DNA from: Pseudomonadota bacterium
GTDB lineage: Bacteria > Pseudomonadota > Gammaproteobacteria > Xanthomonadales > Wenzhouxiangellaceae
Direction: 5' to 3'
Length of the DNA stretch: 64,000 nt
NCBI GenBank assembly: GCA_013285445.1
Contig: CP053448.1
Coordinates: 124,001-188,000 of the forward strand
In this document: positions 39,786 through 53,618 of the stretch, piece by piece
Numbering within the stretch: the stretch's first letter is position 1
How the letters are laid out: every line of letters begins with the position of its first letter
Position numbers and translations under genes: made by a program
The notes under the pieces: generated by a model
Told to the model about the DNA's origin: nothing
The model's input: the letters and a program-made list of their open reading frames with translations, nothing else
Databases searched by the model: none

Positions 39786-41525
39786 TCAGCGCCGCTTGCG
39801 TTCCTCTTCCCGGTCGAGCCGCTTGAGGATATACCACTGCTGGGCCAGCGAGACGCCCGCGTTGGTCGCCCAGTACAGGACCAGCCCGGCGGGGAACAGC
39901 GCGAACAGGAAGGCGAAGATCACTGGCAGCCACTGCATGATCCGACGCTGCATCGGGTCCATGCCGGCCGCCGGCATCAGCCGCTGGGTGATGATCATGA
40001 AAACGCCGTTGAGGACCGGCAGGATGAAGTACGGGTCCGGCCGGCTCAGATCGGGAACCCACAGAAACGGGGTCTGGCGCAGCTCGACCGATTCGAGCAG
40101 CACCCAGTAGAGCGAGATAAAGATCGGTATCTGAACCAGGATCGGCAGACAGCCGCCGAGCGGGTTGACCTTTTCTTTCTTGTAGATCTCCATCATGGCC
40201 TGACCGAACTTCTGCCGGTCATCGCCATAGCGTTCCTTGAGCTGCTGGATACGCGGCTGCAGCTTGCGCAGTTTGCCCATGGAGCGGAACTGGGCTTCGG
40301 TCAGCTTGTAGAACACCAGCTTGATGAGCAGGGTCAGCACGACAATCGACCAGCCCCAGTGGTTCATCACCACGTGGATCTTGTCGAGGGCCCAGAACAG
40401 GGGTCGCGAGATGATGGTGAAAAAGCGGTAGTCCACGGTCAGCCGCAGGCCGGGGGCGATCTCGTCGAGACGATTCTGCAGCTTCGGACCGGCGTACAGC
40501 CGCGCGCTGAAGCGGTGTTGCCCGCCCGGCGCCACGGTGACCTGGGGTGAGGTTGCCGCCAGCAGGTAACGCGGCAGCTGCGCACCTTCGATGTGGCGCG
40601 TCGTGTAGCGGTGGCGCTGATCGGCCGGCGGAATCCAGGCCGCCAGGAAATAGTGCTGGATCATGGCGGCCCAGCCCGCGGTGATGGTGTTTTCATAGGC
40701 GCTGGACTGGATCTGGTCCCACGACAGTTTCTTCAGCGCCTGTTCGGGAGAATAGACCGCGGCGCCGTTGTAGCTGAACCGCTCGGGGTTGGTAAAGGCG
40801 AACCCGCCGTTGCTCAGATCGGGCCGGGTGCGCTGGAGCTGCAGATAGCGCGCGCCCTGCCAGGCCGTATCGCTGTTGTTGATCAGCTCGAACTCCAGGT
40901 CGATCACGTAATCGCCGCGGTAGAACACCCAGGTGGCGATCGCCTCCAGGCCGCTTTCGTGCCGCCAGCGCAGCGGCACCTCGAGTCGGTCCTGGCCCGG
41001 CTCGAGCGTGTATCGATCGCGATCGAATCGCCAGGCCGTGCGATGGTTGGGCGCGGGATGATCAGCGCTGACCAGCCCGGCCTGGGCGACATAGAGCTCA
41101 GGCAAATCCTCGACCAGCAGCACGAATGGCGTGTCCGGCCGGTCGACGCTGACCGGATAATCCTTCAGCCGCAGGTCGACCAGGGTGCCGCCATTGGCGT
41201 CCACATCGACGGCAAACACGTCGGTGACCACCTCGATACGCCGGCTGGCCCGCGTTTCAGTCAGCTGTGGCCTGGCGTCTTCGGCGGTCTGGGTAGTATC
41301 CGGGTCATCGGCGAAATCGGGCACATCGGGTAGATCGGCGACGGCTGGCCGATCATCGCCTTCAGCGCTGATATCCTGATCACGGCCGGCGTCGAGCGGG
41401 CGCTCGCCGGTTTGCTGCGACTCGCTGCTTGGGCGCGGCGGCGGCGCATAGTCCTTTTGCCACTCGACGTAGAGCAGCAGGCCAAGCAGGCCCAGGAGCA
41501 ACAGAAAGAAACTGCGGGTATTCAT
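39786..41525 (-). CDS. yidC: Membrane protein insertase YidC
   Basis: The insertase is 579 residues, the long gammaproteobacterial form. N-terminal membrane anchor MNTRSFFLLLLGLLGLLLYV, then a periplasmic beta-sandwich domain of about 300 residues, then the conserved insertase core with HVVMNHWGWSIVVLTLLIKL, MGKLRKLQPRIQQLKERYGD and GGCLPILVQIPIFISLYWVL. It inserts proteins into the inner membrane alone or with Sec. Its ATG overlaps the rnpA stop (ATGA). The yidD gene usually found between rnpA and yidC is absent. Confidence 0.96.
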   Translation of the reverse strand: MNTRSFFLLLLGLLGLLLYVEWQKDYAPPPRPSSESQQTGERPLDAGRDQDISAEGDDRPAVADLPDVPDFADDPDTTQTAEDARPQLTETRASRRIEVVTDVFAVDVDANGGTLVDLRLKDYPVSVDRPDTPFVLLVEDLPELYVAQAGLVSADHPAPNHRTAWRFDRDRYTLEPGQDRLEVPLRWRHESGLEAIATWVFYRGDYVIDLEFELINNSDTAWQGARYLQLQRTRPDLSNGGFAFTNPERFSYNGAAVYSPEQALKKLSWDQIQSSAYENTITAGWAAMIQHYFLAAWIPPADQRHRYTTRHIEGAQLPRYLLAATSPQVTVAPGGQHRFSARLYAGPKLQNRLDEIAPGLRLTVDYRFFTIISRPLFWALDKIHVVMNHWGWSIVVLTLLIKLVFYKLTEAQFRSMGKLRKLQPRIQQLKERYGDDRQKFGQAMMEIYKKEKVNPLGGCLPILVQIPIFISLYWVLLESVELRQTPFLWVPDLSRPDPYFILPVLNGVFMIITQRLMPAAGMDPMQRRIMQWLPVIFAFLFALFPAGLVLYWATNAGVSLAQQWYILKRLDREEERKRR

Positions 41526-41869
41526 GGATGATCGCTAAACCGCTGCCATAGTTGATCGAGCGTTTGCCGCAGCCGGCAGGTTTCGGCACCGGCCGCCTCG
41601 GGACGCGCCACAACCACGTAATCTGCGACCGGGAGCGCCTCGCGCCAGTGTCGGAAGGACTCCCTGATCTGCCGCCTGATGCGATTTCGCTCCACGGCAC
41701 GTGGCGAGACCCTGCGCGAGACAGCCAGGCCCAGACGGGTCTGCTGTGACGGCGCGTAGTGTACCCGGAACAGGGCGTTGCTGTGTGCCTTGCGCGTTTC
41801 GAAAACGCGCTTGAACTCACCACCCGAGCACAGTCGCGCACTGCGCGGCAGCCCCAGGCGGCCACTCAT
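41522..41869 (-). CDS. rnpA: Ribonuclease P protein component
   Basis: The protein is 115 residues. It is the protein cofactor of RNase P, which trims the 5' ends of pre-tRNAs. The signature RRVSPRAVERNRIRRQIRES is present, along with the F-K-R-V-F N-terminal stretch (GGEFKRVFETRKAHSNALF). It lies 9 bp downstream of rpmH and overlaps yidC by 4 bp, so the three are probably co-transcribed. Confidence 0.95.
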   Translation of the reverse strand: MSGRLGLPRSARLCSGGEFKRVFETRKAHSNALFRVHYAPSQQTRLGLAVSRRVSPRAVERNRIRRQIRESFRHWREALPVADYVVVARPEAAGAETCRLRQTLDQLWQRFSDHP

Positions 41870-41878
41870 CAGTGGGGC

Positions 41879-42025
41879 TTAGCGTCCCGGACCGGCGGCC
41901 AGCCGCTTGCGTCCCTTGGCTCGACGGGCATTGATGATGGCTCGGCCGGAACGGGTCGCCATGCGGGCGCGGAAGCCGTGACGGCGCAGTCGCTTGATCT
42001 TGCTGGGCTGAAATGTGCGTTTCAT
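41879..42025 (-). CDS. rpmH: 50S ribosomal protein L34
   Basis: The 48-residue protein starts [20 protein letters not shown] and continues [20 protein letters not shown], a typical L34, with a slightly longer tail ending AAGPGR. It is a basic protein of the large ribosomal subunit. It heads the leftward rpmH-rnpA-yidC-mnmE cluster and is divergent from dnaA across 279 bp. That gap must hold both promoters; I see no perfect DnaA box there. Confidence 0.97.
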   Translation of the reverse strand: MKRTFQPSKIKRLRRHGFRARMATRSGRAIINARRAKGRKRLAAGPGR

Positions 42026-42304
42026 GTTTCAATCCTGGGCACGGGTTGTAGTATGGTGTCGTCAAAGCGCCGGTTGTTGCCGGACGCCAGTCCATGGACT
42101 TTGAGCTCCCAAGGGCAACAACCGCTTGCCGATGACATCCGGCAGTCAGGCCACCCCATTGGCGACAAAAGACTTCAATATTACGGCCTATTGCAAGGTT
42201 ATGTCAATGTTGGCACGCAACAGCGAGCGCAGGGACCGGCTGCGAGGGAGCGCCGGATCAGGCGGGATGAATTCCTCGGTCAACACGACTAGACTGGGCA
42301 ACTT

Positions 42305-43633
42305 ATGACCGAGCAACAGCAGCACAACAGCCTGACCGATCTCTGGCAACAGTGCCTGGCCCGGCTTGAGCACGAGGTGCCCCTTGAAGAGCTCAACACC
42401 TGGATTCGGCCGCTGCAGCTCGGCGACAACGGTGGCCGGAGTGTGCGCCTGACCGCGCCCAATGATCTGGTCCGGGAGCAGGTATCTGCACACTATCTCG
42501 AAATGGTACGGGAATTTTTCGTTCACCATGGCTTCACGCCCGAGGCTGTCACCATCGAGGTCGGCCAGCGCTCCGCTCCGCAGCGCGGCCTCAGCAGCGC
42601 CCGGCGCGGTGGCGCGTTCGGTCTCGACGATCGCTACTGCTTCGAAAATTTTGTCCTCGGCAAGTCCAACGAACTGGCCTTTGCCGCCGCCAAGCAGGTT
42701 GCCAACAGCCCCGGCAAGGCCTATAACCCGCTACTGCTCTACGGCAGCACCGGACTGGGCAAGACCCACCTGCTGCATGCAGCCGGCCGGCATGTTGCGG
42801 GACACAACGGTGAGTCCCGCGTGATGTATCTGCATTCCGAGAAGTTCGTCAGCGAGATGATCCAGGCCCTCAGGCGCGACAGCATCGACGCGTTCAAGCG
42901 CCGCTATCGCACCGTCGACACCCTGCTGATCGATGACATTCAGTTCTTTGCCGGCAAGGACCGCTCGCAGGAAGAGTTTTTCCACACCTTCAACGCGCTG
43001 CTGGAATCGAGACAGCAGATTATCCTGACCTGCGACCGCTATCCGAAAGAAGTTGACGGTATCGAGTCCCGTCTGCGCTCGCGCTTTGGCTGGGGCCTGA
43101 CCGTATCGATTGAGCCACCCGACTTTGAAACCCGCGTCGCCATTCTCCAGAAGAAGGCCTGCGAGCGCGGGCTTGACCTTGATGAAGAGGTGGCCTGTCT
43201 GGTGGCCCGGCGCATTCGCTCGCACGTGCGCGACCTCGAGGGCGCACTGAACTCGCTGATCGCGCATGCCCGCTTTTCGGGCCGGCCGATCGATCTCGAC
43301 TACACCCAGGAGATCCTGCGTGACGTGCTCGCGGTCCATGACCGCCTGATCACGATCGAAAATATCCAGAAAGTCGTGGCCGACTACTATCAGCTGCGCG
43401 TGACCGACCTGCTTTCGCGACGCCGCAACCGCTCGATTGCCAGACCTCGCCAGATGGCCATGTTCCTGGCCAAGGAACTGACCGAGCACTCCCTGCCCGA
43501 GATTGGCAACGCTTTTGGCGGCCGCGACCACACGACAGTGCTGCATGCCTGTCGTAAAATTGAGAGCTTATGTGAATCCGACGGGCGCCTGCGCGAGGAG
43601 CGCGCGCGACTGACGCGCGAATTGTCCAGTTAG
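42305..43633 (+). CDS. dnaA: Chromosomal replication initiator protein DnaA
   Basis: The protein is 442 residues. Domain I ([20 protein letters not shown]) is followed by a short linker, then the AAA+ domain III with Walker [21 protein letters not shown], Walker [15 protein letters not shown] and sensor regions ([20 protein letters not shown]). Domain IV carries the DnaA-box-binding signature [16 protein letters not shown]. It opens the origin with ATP. Divergent from rpmH and followed by the likely oriC and dnaN. Confidence 0.98.
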   Translation: MTEQQQHNSLTDLWQQCLARLEHEVPLEELNTWIRPLQLGDNGGRSVRLTAPNDLVREQVSAHYLEMVREFFVHHGFTPEAVTIEVGQRSAPQRGLSSARRGGAFGLDDRYCFENFVLGKSNELAFAAAKQVANSPGKAYNPLLLYGSTGLGKTHLLHAAGRHVAGHNGESRVMYLHSEKFVSEMIQALRRDSIDAFKRRYRTVDTLLIDDIQFFAGKDRSQEEFFHTFNALLESRQQIILTCDRYPKEVDGIESRLRSRFGWGLTVSIEPPDFETRVAILQKKACERGLDLDEEVACLVARRIRSHVRDLEGALNSLIAHARFSGRPIDLDYTQEILRDVLAVHDRLITIENIQKVVADYYQLRVTDLLSRRRNRSIARPRQMAMFLAKELTEHSLPEIGNAFGGRDHTTVLHACRKIESLCESDGRLREERARLTRELSS

Positions 43634-43861
43634 GTGCGCAGCAGGTGGGTAAGCTGTGGATAACAATGCAAGGCTTGGTTGTCCACAGGCCATGCACAAA
43701 TAGACGGGCATGTTGCTGTTTGTTTTATGGCTGTTCAAGTTATTGAATGTAAATGTTTTTTTTTGTTCTCAACAGCTTCAACAGGCCCTATTACTACTGT
43801 GTTTTCTTGAATATAACAAACAGAAACAGTCGAATCACTGCCGGTAGAAGAAGGAGCAATA
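43634..43861. other. oriC: Candidate oriC between dnaA and dnaN
   Basis: This is a 228-bp gene-free stretch. A perfect DnaA box occurs at 43655-43663 (TGTGGATAA, complement TTATCCACA), and a one-mismatch box at 43679-43687 (TTGTCCACA). An AT-rich run follows (GTAAATGTTTTTTTTTG, about 43747-43765). Position between dnaA and dnaN matches the origins of Pseudomonas and Xanthomonas relatives. It may also contain the dnaN promoter. Confidence 0.75.
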
Positions 43862-44959
43862 ATGAAGTTCTCGATTCCACGTGAAGCCATGCTGGCCCCG
43901 ATTTCGCAGGTGGTCAACGTGGTTGAGCGCCGGCAAACCCTGCCGGTTCTGGCCAACTTTCTGATCGAGGCGGTCGATGAGGGTCTGCGTATCACGGGCA
44001 CGGACATGGAAGTGGAGGTGGTCGCCCGAGCCAGCGCGGAGGTCGCCCAGACCGGAAGCATCACCGTACCGGCCCGCAAGCTGGTCGATATTTGCCGGGC
44101 ACTGCCGGAGGGGGTCCAGCTTGACGTTCAGCTCAACGAAGACAAGCTGGCGCTGCACGCAGGTCGCAGCCGTTTTACGCTGTCGACCCTGCCGGCCAGC
44201 GAATTTCCGTCCAGCGATCAATCCGAAACGCTGCAGGGATATGAGGTCAGCCAGAAGACCTTGCGCTGGTTGCTCGAGAAAACCGCATTCGCGATGGCGC
44301 AGCAGGATGTCCGCCATTATCTCAACGGTTTGCTGCTGGAGTTTCGGGACGGACAGGTGCGCGCTGTGGCAACGGACGGTCATCGTCTGGCCCTGGCCGA
44401 AAGCGCGGCCGAGGTGGGCGGTGATGTTCGTGCGGTGATCGTGCCCCGCAAGGGCGTGATGGAAATGAACCGTATCCTGGAGGATGTCGACGAGCCGCTG
44501 CAGGTCAAGCTGGGACAGGGGTTCTTGCGCGTGGATCGTGAGCGAGTGGTGATGACCACCAAGCTGATCGACGGCCGCTTCCCGGATTATGAGGCAGTCA
44601 TCCCCCTGATCAGCGATCAGCCGGTGCTCGCCGGACGGCATGAGCTGGCGCATGCGCTGCAGCGCGCGGCCATTCTGTCCAACGAAAAATACCGTGGCGT
44701 GCGGCTGGAGCTGCTGCCGGATACGCTTCGGATCATTGCCCATAACCCCCAGCAGGAAGAGGCCACGGAGGAAATCGAGGCGGAGCATTCCCTTGACAAC
44801 CTCAAGGTTGGTTTCAACGTCAACTATCTGCTTGACGCGCTGGGCTCAATGGAGGGTGAGAAGGTCGCGATTTCGCTCAAGGACGCCAGCAGCTCGTGTC
44901 TGGTGACCGACCCCGACAGCGACGCGGTTCGTCAGGTGGTCATGCCGCTCAAGCTGTAG
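43862..44959 (+). CDS. dnaN: DNA polymerase III beta subunit (sliding clamp)
   Basis: The clamp is 365 residues, made of three repeated clamp domains. Landmarks: N-terminal LAPISQVVNVVERRQTLPVL, central LRWLLEKTAFAMAQQDVRHYLNGL split across a strand and helix, VATDGHRLALAE, and the C-terminal VVMPLKL that ends nearly all beta clamps (M-P-x-R/K-L). It forms a ring on DNA that holds polymerase III. AGAAGGAGCAATA precedes the ATG. It comes first in the dnaN-recF-gyrB series. Confidence 0.98.
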   Translation: MKFSIPREAMLAPISQVVNVVERRQTLPVLANFLIEAVDEGLRITGTDMEVEVVARASAEVAQTGSITVPARKLVDICRALPEGVQLDVQLNEDKLALHAGRSRFTLSTLPASEFPSSDQSETLQGYEVSQKTLRWLLEKTAFAMAQQDVRHYLNGLLLEFRDGQVRAVATDGHRLALAESAAEVGGDVRAVIVPRKGVMEMNRILEDVDEPLQVKLGQGFLRVDRERVVMTTKLIDGRFPDYEAVIPLISDQPVLAGRHELAHALQRAAILSNEKYRGVRLELLPDTLRIIAHNPQQEEATEEIEAEHSLDNLKVGFNVNYLLDALGSMEGEKVAISLKDASSSCLVTDPDSDAVRQVVMPLKL

Positions 44960-45073
44960 GCCCGTATGCGCCGTGTTTTTCGAAAGCCGGGGCTGCGCGC
45001 CCGCCGATCGATGAAGCATGCGAGCTAGCGGCGGGCCACCTGCGGCCTGTGCGCTGCTGGTCCGGGTGCCCTG

Positions 45074-48578
<3,505 letters not shown>

Positions 48579-48623
48579 TCGGTCGCCAGACCGAGGTCGC
48601 GCGCGGCCGGTCGCGGTCAGGTT

Positions 48624-49103
48624 TTACTTCACCGTGCTCAGGGCCGCCTTGAGGCTGTCGCACGCCGGCGTGTCTGCGTCGGGCGCGGGGCCAACGACGC
48701 AGCGTCTGACGCCCGCGTGCTGGGCGGCTTCAATCAGCGTTGAGTCGCTGCACATGAGGGTCAGCTCCTCGGTCTTGCGGCCATAGCGCCGCGCAATTCC
48801 CCCGAATTCACTTTTCTGCGCGTCCCGGCGACTGAACAGCCCGGTTTCGACGTAGAGCACGCCGTCGAGCTCGCCGCCGGCCCGTGAGAACAGCTGGTGG
48901 AACTGCTGCTGCAAGGCGAGGTCGAGATCCACGTTGCGCCGCGTGGGCCGCCAGCTGCGCGGCCTCGGTGCGACCAGCAGCACCCGGTGCCCCTGACGCT
49001 GGAAGACCACCAGCTCTTCGATCCGCTGGGCATCCGGCGTTTCGCCGCGTCCCAGCAGCAGGGCCCGCTCGACCAGTACCGGCGCTGACGGGACCGCCAT
49101 CAT
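48624..49103 (-). CDS. Degenerate HAD-like protein (GmhB-position relative)
   Basis: The protein is 159 residues. Its position after glyS and next to gyrB is where relatives carry gmhB (heptose bisphosphate phosphatase). The C-terminal part ELTLMCSDSTLIEAAQHAGV looks like a HAD motif IV region, and HRVLLVAPRPRSWRP fits motif II. The N-terminus lacks the catalytic D-x-D: it reads VLVERALLLGRGETP. It is therefore probably not an active phosphatase. The start codon overlaps the glyS stop, so it is coupled to glyQS. Confidence 0.6.
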   Translation of the reverse strand: MMAVPSAPVLVERALLLGRGETPDAQRIEELVVFQRQGHRVLLVAPRPRSWRPTRRNVDLDLALQQQFHQLFSRAGGELDGVLYVETGLFSRRDAQKSEFGGIARRYGRKTEELTLMCSDSTLIEAAQHAGVRRCVVGPAPDADTPACDSLKAALSTVK

Positions 49104-51181
49104 CGGCCAAGGCGCGCCACGTCGGCGATACGCAGGAACAGCGCGCGCAGCTGCGCCAGCAGCGCCAGGCGATTGTGCTGCAGCACCGGGTCATCACACA
49201 TGACCATCACCTCGTCGAAGAAGCGGTCGACCGGTTCACGCAGCAGCGCCAATGCGGCCAGGGCCTGCGGGTAGTCGCTGTTGCTCAGACATGCGTTGAC
49301 CCGTTCTTCGGTTTCAGAGATGGCTTCGTTCAGCGCGGATTCTGCAGCCTCCTGCATCAAACTGCCGTCAACGTTCTTGATTTGTTCGGTTTTTGCCTGT
49401 TTCAGCAGATTGCTGGCACGCTTGTTGGCGGCCACCAGGGCGCCCATGGCCGGGTCTTCGGCGACCTGTTGCACTGCTCGTGACCGGGCCATGAAATCGG
49501 CGATCGGGCCGGGCTGTCCGGCCGCCACAGCATGCACGGTGTTGGTCTCGATGCCCTGTTCTGCGGCCCAGTGCCGCAGGCGCTCGAAGATGAACTGCTC
49601 GACCTCTTCGAGCAGTTCCTGATCAATCCTGATGGTATCGCCCAGCACCTCGGCGGCGGCTTCAAGGAGGGCGTGCAGCGTCGTGCTGCTGTCGCTGGCC
49701 TCGAGCAGGCGAACGACGCCGAGCGCGGCACGGCGCAGGGCAAACGGATCCTTCCCGCCTCTGGGCCGCTGGCCGGCAGCAAATGCGCCGAGCAGGGTAT
49801 CGAGGCGGTCAGCCAGCGCCAGCGCCTGTCCAGGCGCGTCCCCGGGCAGCGCATCGCCGGCCTGGCGCGGCTGGTAGTGACTTTCAATGGCTGCCGCAAC
49901 CGCTTCTGGTTCGCCGCTGGCCAGCGCATAGTGACGACCCATCACGCCCTGCAGTTCGGGAAACTCGCCGACCATTTCGGTGACCAGATCGCATTTGCAC
50001 AACCCGGCTGCACGCAGGGCGGTTTCCAGGTCGGCGTTGACGGCTGCTGCGGTCGTCCGGACCAGTTGTTCGATTCGACGGACCTTGTCACCGACGCTGC
50101 CGAGCTTTTCCTGAAACAGGATCTGCTCGAGCTGCTCGCGCCTCGCGGCCAGGGGGGCCCGACGATCCTGGTCCCAGAAAAAGCGTGCGTCGGCCAGGCG
50201 GGGTCGCACGACACGCTCAAAGCCGGCTGTCATGAGCGCGACGTCTTGGCTTTCGATATTGGCCACGGCAATAAAGCGTGATGCCAGCCGCCCGCGGTCA
50301 TCGCGCAGCGCAAAACTTTTCTGATGCTGCTGGAGCGAGCAGATCAGGGCTTCCTCGGGGACCGCCAGGAAATCGTCGTCGAAGTGGCCCAGCACGGCCA
50401 CCGGCCATTCGGTCAGACCGGCGACTTCCTCGACCAGGGCAGGATCGAGCACGGCCTGCAGCCCGGCCTGGTCGGCCAGCGATCGGGCCTGTTCGACAAT
50501 TCGAGTGCGTCGCCGTTGCGGGTCGACCAGCACTTTAAGTTGCTCGAGCAGGGCTTCGTAGTCACTGCTGGCGCCGATCTCGTGCCAGCCGCCGGCATGG
50601 ATGCGATGGCCGCGCGTGTCCCGGCCGGCCTGCAGCCCGAAACAGGCAAGATCAATCGTCTCCTCACCATGCAGCGCCACCAGCCAGCGCACCGGACGAA
50701 GAAAGCGATCGTCGCGATCCGACCAGCGCATGGAGCGGGCGCCGGCCATGGACCGGATGGTGGACTCGAACAGGTCCGGCAACAGCTCGCCCAGCGTCCG
50801 ACCCGGCTGCTCGATCCGCGCGAACAACCAGCGGCCCTGCTCGTTTTCGACCCGCTCGAGCTCGGCCACCGGTCTTCCGACGCTGCGAGCAAAGCCTTGT
50901 GCTGCACGAGTCGGATTGCCGTCGGCGTCGAACGCCACGGCTTCTGCCGGGCCCTTGCGCTGAAGCACCTGGTCGGCCTGGCGCGATCGGACCGCCGGAA
51001 TGCGCACCGCCAGGCGGCGCGGCGTGCAGAGACGGTCAATCGAATCGGTCGCGTCGATCAGTCCGGCGTCCAGAAGTCCCGAAGCCAGGCCCTCGGCGAG
51101 AAGTTCAAGCTGTGGCGCCAGCTGGCTGGCCGGCAGCTCCTCGCATCCGATCTCGATGAGCAGGTCGGCTTTCCGGCTCAT
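49100..51181 (-). CDS. glyS: Glycyl-tRNA synthetase beta subunit
   Basis: The subunit is 693 residues, full length. It begins [20 protein letters not shown], the typical GlyS start, and contains [40 protein letters not shown] and a C-terminal anticodon-binding region ([20 protein letters not shown]). With the alpha subunit it forms the alpha2-beta2 enzyme that charges tRNA-Gly. It overlaps glyQ by 4 bp (ATGA) and the HAD gene by 4 bp. Confidence 0.97.
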   Translation of the reverse strand: MSRKADLLIEIGCEELPASQLAPQLELLAEGLASGLLDAGLIDATDSIDRLCTPRRLAVRIPAVRSRQADQVLQRKGPAEAVAFDADGNPTRAAQGFARSVGRPVAELERVENEQGRWLFARIEQPGRTLGELLPDLFESTIRSMAGARSMRWSDRDDRFLRPVRWLVALHGEETIDLACFGLQAGRDTRGHRIHAGGWHEIGASSDYEALLEQLKVLVDPQRRRTRIVEQARSLADQAGLQAVLDPALVEEVAGLTEWPVAVLGHFDDDFLAVPEEALICSLQQHQKSFALRDDRGRLASRFIAVANIESQDVALMTAGFERVVRPRLADARFFWDQDRRAPLAARREQLEQILFQEKLGSVGDKVRRIEQLVRTTAAAVNADLETALRAAGLCKCDLVTEMVGEFPELQGVMGRHYALASGEPEAVAAAIESHYQPRQAGDALPGDAPGQALALADRLDTLLGAFAAGQRPRGGKDPFALRRAALGVVRLLEASDSSTTLHALLEAAAEVLGDTIRIDQELLEEVEQFIFERLRHWAAEQGIETNTVHAVAAGQPGPIADFMARSRAVQQVAEDPAMGALVAANKRASNLLKQAKTEQIKNVDGSLMQEAAESALNEAISETEERVNACLSNSDYPQALAALALLREPVDRFFDEVMVMCDDPVLQHNRLALLAQLRALFLRIADVARLGR

Positions 51182-52077
51182 GCCGGCTCCCCGGTCTGTT
51201 GCGCGAGGCCCGGGAAACCCAGTGATTCGCGACGGGCATGATAGCGCTCGGCGACGCGCCGTGAAATGTCGCGCACGCGCAAGATATAGCGCTGCCGCTC
51301 GGTCACCGAAATGGCCTGCCGGGCATCAAGGAGGTTGAAGGTATGCGAGGCTTTGAGCACCTGATCGTAGGCCGGCAGCGGCAGGTCGGCCTCGACCAGT
51401 CGCACGGCTTCCCGATGACAGGTATCGAACCAGGCGAACAGGCTGTCAACATCGGCCTGCTCGAAGTTGTAGGCTGACTGCTCGACCTCGTTTTGGTGGA
51501 ACACGTCGCCGTAGGTCACCGGGCCGAACGGTCCTTCTGTCCAGACCAGGTCGTAGACGCTGTCGACGCCCTGCAGATACATCGCCAGGCGCTCCAGCCC
51601 GTAGGTCAGTTCGCCCATGACCGGTTTGCAGGGCAGACCGCCGGCCTGCTGAAAATAGGTGAACTGCGTGACCTCCATGCCGTTGAGCCAGACCTCCCAG
51701 CCCAGCCCCCAGGCACCCAGAGTCGGCGACTCCCAGTTGTCCTCGACAAACCGGATGTCGTGGATTCCCGGATCAATACCGACCGCATCGAGCGAGCCAA
51801 GGTAGCGTTCCTGGAAGTCCAGCGGCGAGGGCTTCATGACAACCTGGTACTGGTAGTAATGCTGCAAGCGGTTGGGGTTTTCACCGTACCGGCCATCGGT
51901 CGGCCGCCGGCACGGCTGGATATAGGCGGCGTTCCAGGGTTCCGGGCCGATCGCGCGCAGGAAGGTGGCCGGGTGGAAGGTGCCGGCTCCGACCTCGATA
52001 TCAAGTGGCGCGGTCAGTACGCAGCCCTGCTCGGCCCAGTATCGATCCAGGCGGCGTATGAAGTCCTGAAAGTACAC
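51178..52077 (-). CDS. glyQ: Glycyl-tRNA synthetase alpha subunit
   Basis: The subunit is 299 residues. It is a catalytic class II synthetase subunit. Motifs: [80 protein letters not shown] and [15 protein letters not shown] [16 protein letters not shown]. It makes glycyl-adenylate and charges tRNA-Gly together with GlyS. It heads the leftward glyQ-glyS-HAD operon. Upstream at 52078-52220 is the divergent promoter region shared with the next gene. Confidence 0.97.
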   Translation of the reverse strand: MYFQDFIRRLDRYWAEQGCVLTAPLDIEVGAGTFHPATFLRAIGPEPWNAAYIQPCRRPTDGRYGENPNRLQHYYQYQVVMKPSPLDFQERYLGSLDAVGIDPGIHDIRFVEDNWESPTLGAWGLGWEVWLNGMEVTQFTYFQQAGGLPCKPVMGELTYGLERLAMYLQGVDSVYDLVWTEGPFGPVTYGDVFHQNEVEQSAYNFEQADVDSLFAWFDTCHREAVRLVEADLPLPAYDQVLKASHTFNLLDARQAISVTERQRYILRVRDISRRVAERYHARRESLGFPGLAQQTGEPA

Positions 52078-52220
52078 GAATAGGTGTCGGCGTTGTCGGG
52101 CAGAGGCTAAGTATAACGGCCGATGATCGATTCGTATCGCTTGATCAGGCTATCATGGCGCTCGGCACTGCCGGGACGGGTTTCGACCGGTTCGGCTGAC
52201 AGGCTTGAAACGAGGAAAGA

Positions 52221-53600
52221 ATGGCGATGCGACTGCTTTCACCTGGCTTGCTGTTGACCGGCCTGGCGCTGCCAATGCTGGCCTGGGCGTGCTTTACCAG
52301 CGAGCGTGCCCGGGATCTCGGCAAGGAGCACCCCGACCTGGACTTTGAAAACCTCGCCCACCAGATGCACGCGCAGCAGCAGATCGACTTCACCTTCGGC
52401 GGACCGGCCGACTGCGTTGGCAGCACTGCCGGCGGCTTTGCCTGTCATCAGGTCAGTCTGGCCGGCTGGCTGCCGCTTGACGAGATCGGCGGCGGCGCCA
52501 ACGGTACCGATAACTGGGGCTGGGTTCATCGCCGAAGCGGCCGCATGTTCGCCCTGATGGGCCGCTCCAACGGCGTGGCCTTCGTCGAAATCACCGATCC
52601 TCAAGATCCGCGCTATCTGGGAAATCTGCCGCGCCCGCCCGGCGTTTCCGAAAGCGTGTGGTCCGACATCAAGACCTATCAGGACCATGCCTTTATCGTT
52701 GCCGATTCAGTGCAGGGTCATGGAATCTTGGTTTTTGATCTGACGCGCCTGCTCAATGTCGAACCGGACAATCCGCGGACATTCCGCTATGACGCACGCT
52801 ACGCCGGGGTGTCCGGCGACCATGTACTAAACCGCGCCCACAACATCGCGATCAACGAACGAAGCGGCTTCGCCTATGTCGTCGGCAGCGACAAGTGCAG
52901 CGGTGGTCTTTACATGGTCAATATCCAGCAGCCGCTGTCGCCGTCGTATGCCGGCTGCTACGCCGGTGACGGCTACACCCACGACGTCCAGTGCGTCATT
53001 TATCACGGACCCGATCAGCGCTATCGCGGCCACGAGATTTGCCTGGCCAGCAACGAAAACAGCCTGACCATCGTGGATGTCACGGACAAGGACACGCCTG
53101 AGCTGATCGCCCGGCACCAGTACGATTCGGCTTACGTTCACCAGGGCTGGCTGACCGAGGACCATCGCTATTTTCTGCTCGATGACGAGCTTGACGAGCA
53201 CCAGGGAATCGTGCCGGCCACCCGCACCCTGATTTTCGATCTGGCCGACCTGCAGGAGGCGCCGCCGCCGGCCGAATACCTGGCCGGTCAGCTGTCGATC
53301 GACCATAACCAGTATGTCATCGGCAACTATGTCTTTCAGGCCAACTACGAGAGTGGTCTGCGCATTCTCCGGATTGACGATCCCGCCCGGGCCACCCTGA
53401 GCGAGGTGGCCTGGTTCGACACCTATCCGGAAGCCGGGACGGTTACGTTCAACGGCGCTTGGAGTGTCTTTCCCTACTTCGGTAATCCTTACGTGCTGGT
53501 GTCGGATATCAATCGCGGTTTGTTTATTCTTCGCATTGATGATCCTGATATTGCCGATGCGTTGCGCAAAGAGCTGCTTGAGGATCGATTCGAGCTTTGA
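52221..53600 (+). CDS. Exported choice-of-anchor B family protein
   Basis: The protein is 459 residues. The signal peptide is MAMRLLSPGLLLTGLALPML followed by AWA. It has repeated LVIVDVTDK/VAFVEITDPQDPRYLG-type strands (residues about 110-130, 280-295, 385-400), the LVIVDVRDP-like propeller repeats of choice-of-anchor B proteins. SDIKTYQDHAFIVADSVQGH and LNRAHNIAINERSGFAYVVG also match the family. No C-terminal anchor is visible here, although many relatives have one. Probably a secreted beta-propeller of unknown ligand. Confidence 0.85.
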   Translation: MAMRLLSPGLLLTGLALPMLAWACFTSERARDLGKEHPDLDFENLAHQMHAQQQIDFTFGGPADCVGSTAGGFACHQVSLAGWLPLDEIGGGANGTDNWGWVHRRSGRMFALMGRSNGVAFVEITDPQDPRYLGNLPRPPGVSESVWSDIKTYQDHAFIVADSVQGHGILVFDLTRLLNVEPDNPRTFRYDARYAGVSGDHVLNRAHNIAINERSGFAYVVGSDKCSGGLYMVNIQQPLSPSYAGCYAGDGYTHDVQCVIYHGPDQRYRGHEICLASNENSLTIVDVTDKDTPELIARHQYDSAYVHQGWLTEDHRYFLLDDELDEHQGIVPATRTLIFDLADLQEAPPPAEYLAGQLSIDHNQYVIGNYVFQANYESGLRILRIDDPARATLSEVAWFDTYPEAGTVTFNGAWSVFPYFGNPYVLVSDINRGLFILRIDDPDIADALRKELLEDRFEL

Positions 53601-53618
53601 GAGTGGAAGCCCGTTCCA

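Noticed and set aside
39442..40110. 222-codon ORF across the yidC-mnmE gap
   Set aside because: It overlaps yidC in antisense for half its length and has no recognisable motif or ribosome binding site.
48579..48594. Rho-independent terminator after gyrB
   Set aside because: The hairpin TCGGTCGCCAGACCGA is perfect but no T-tract follows on either strand.
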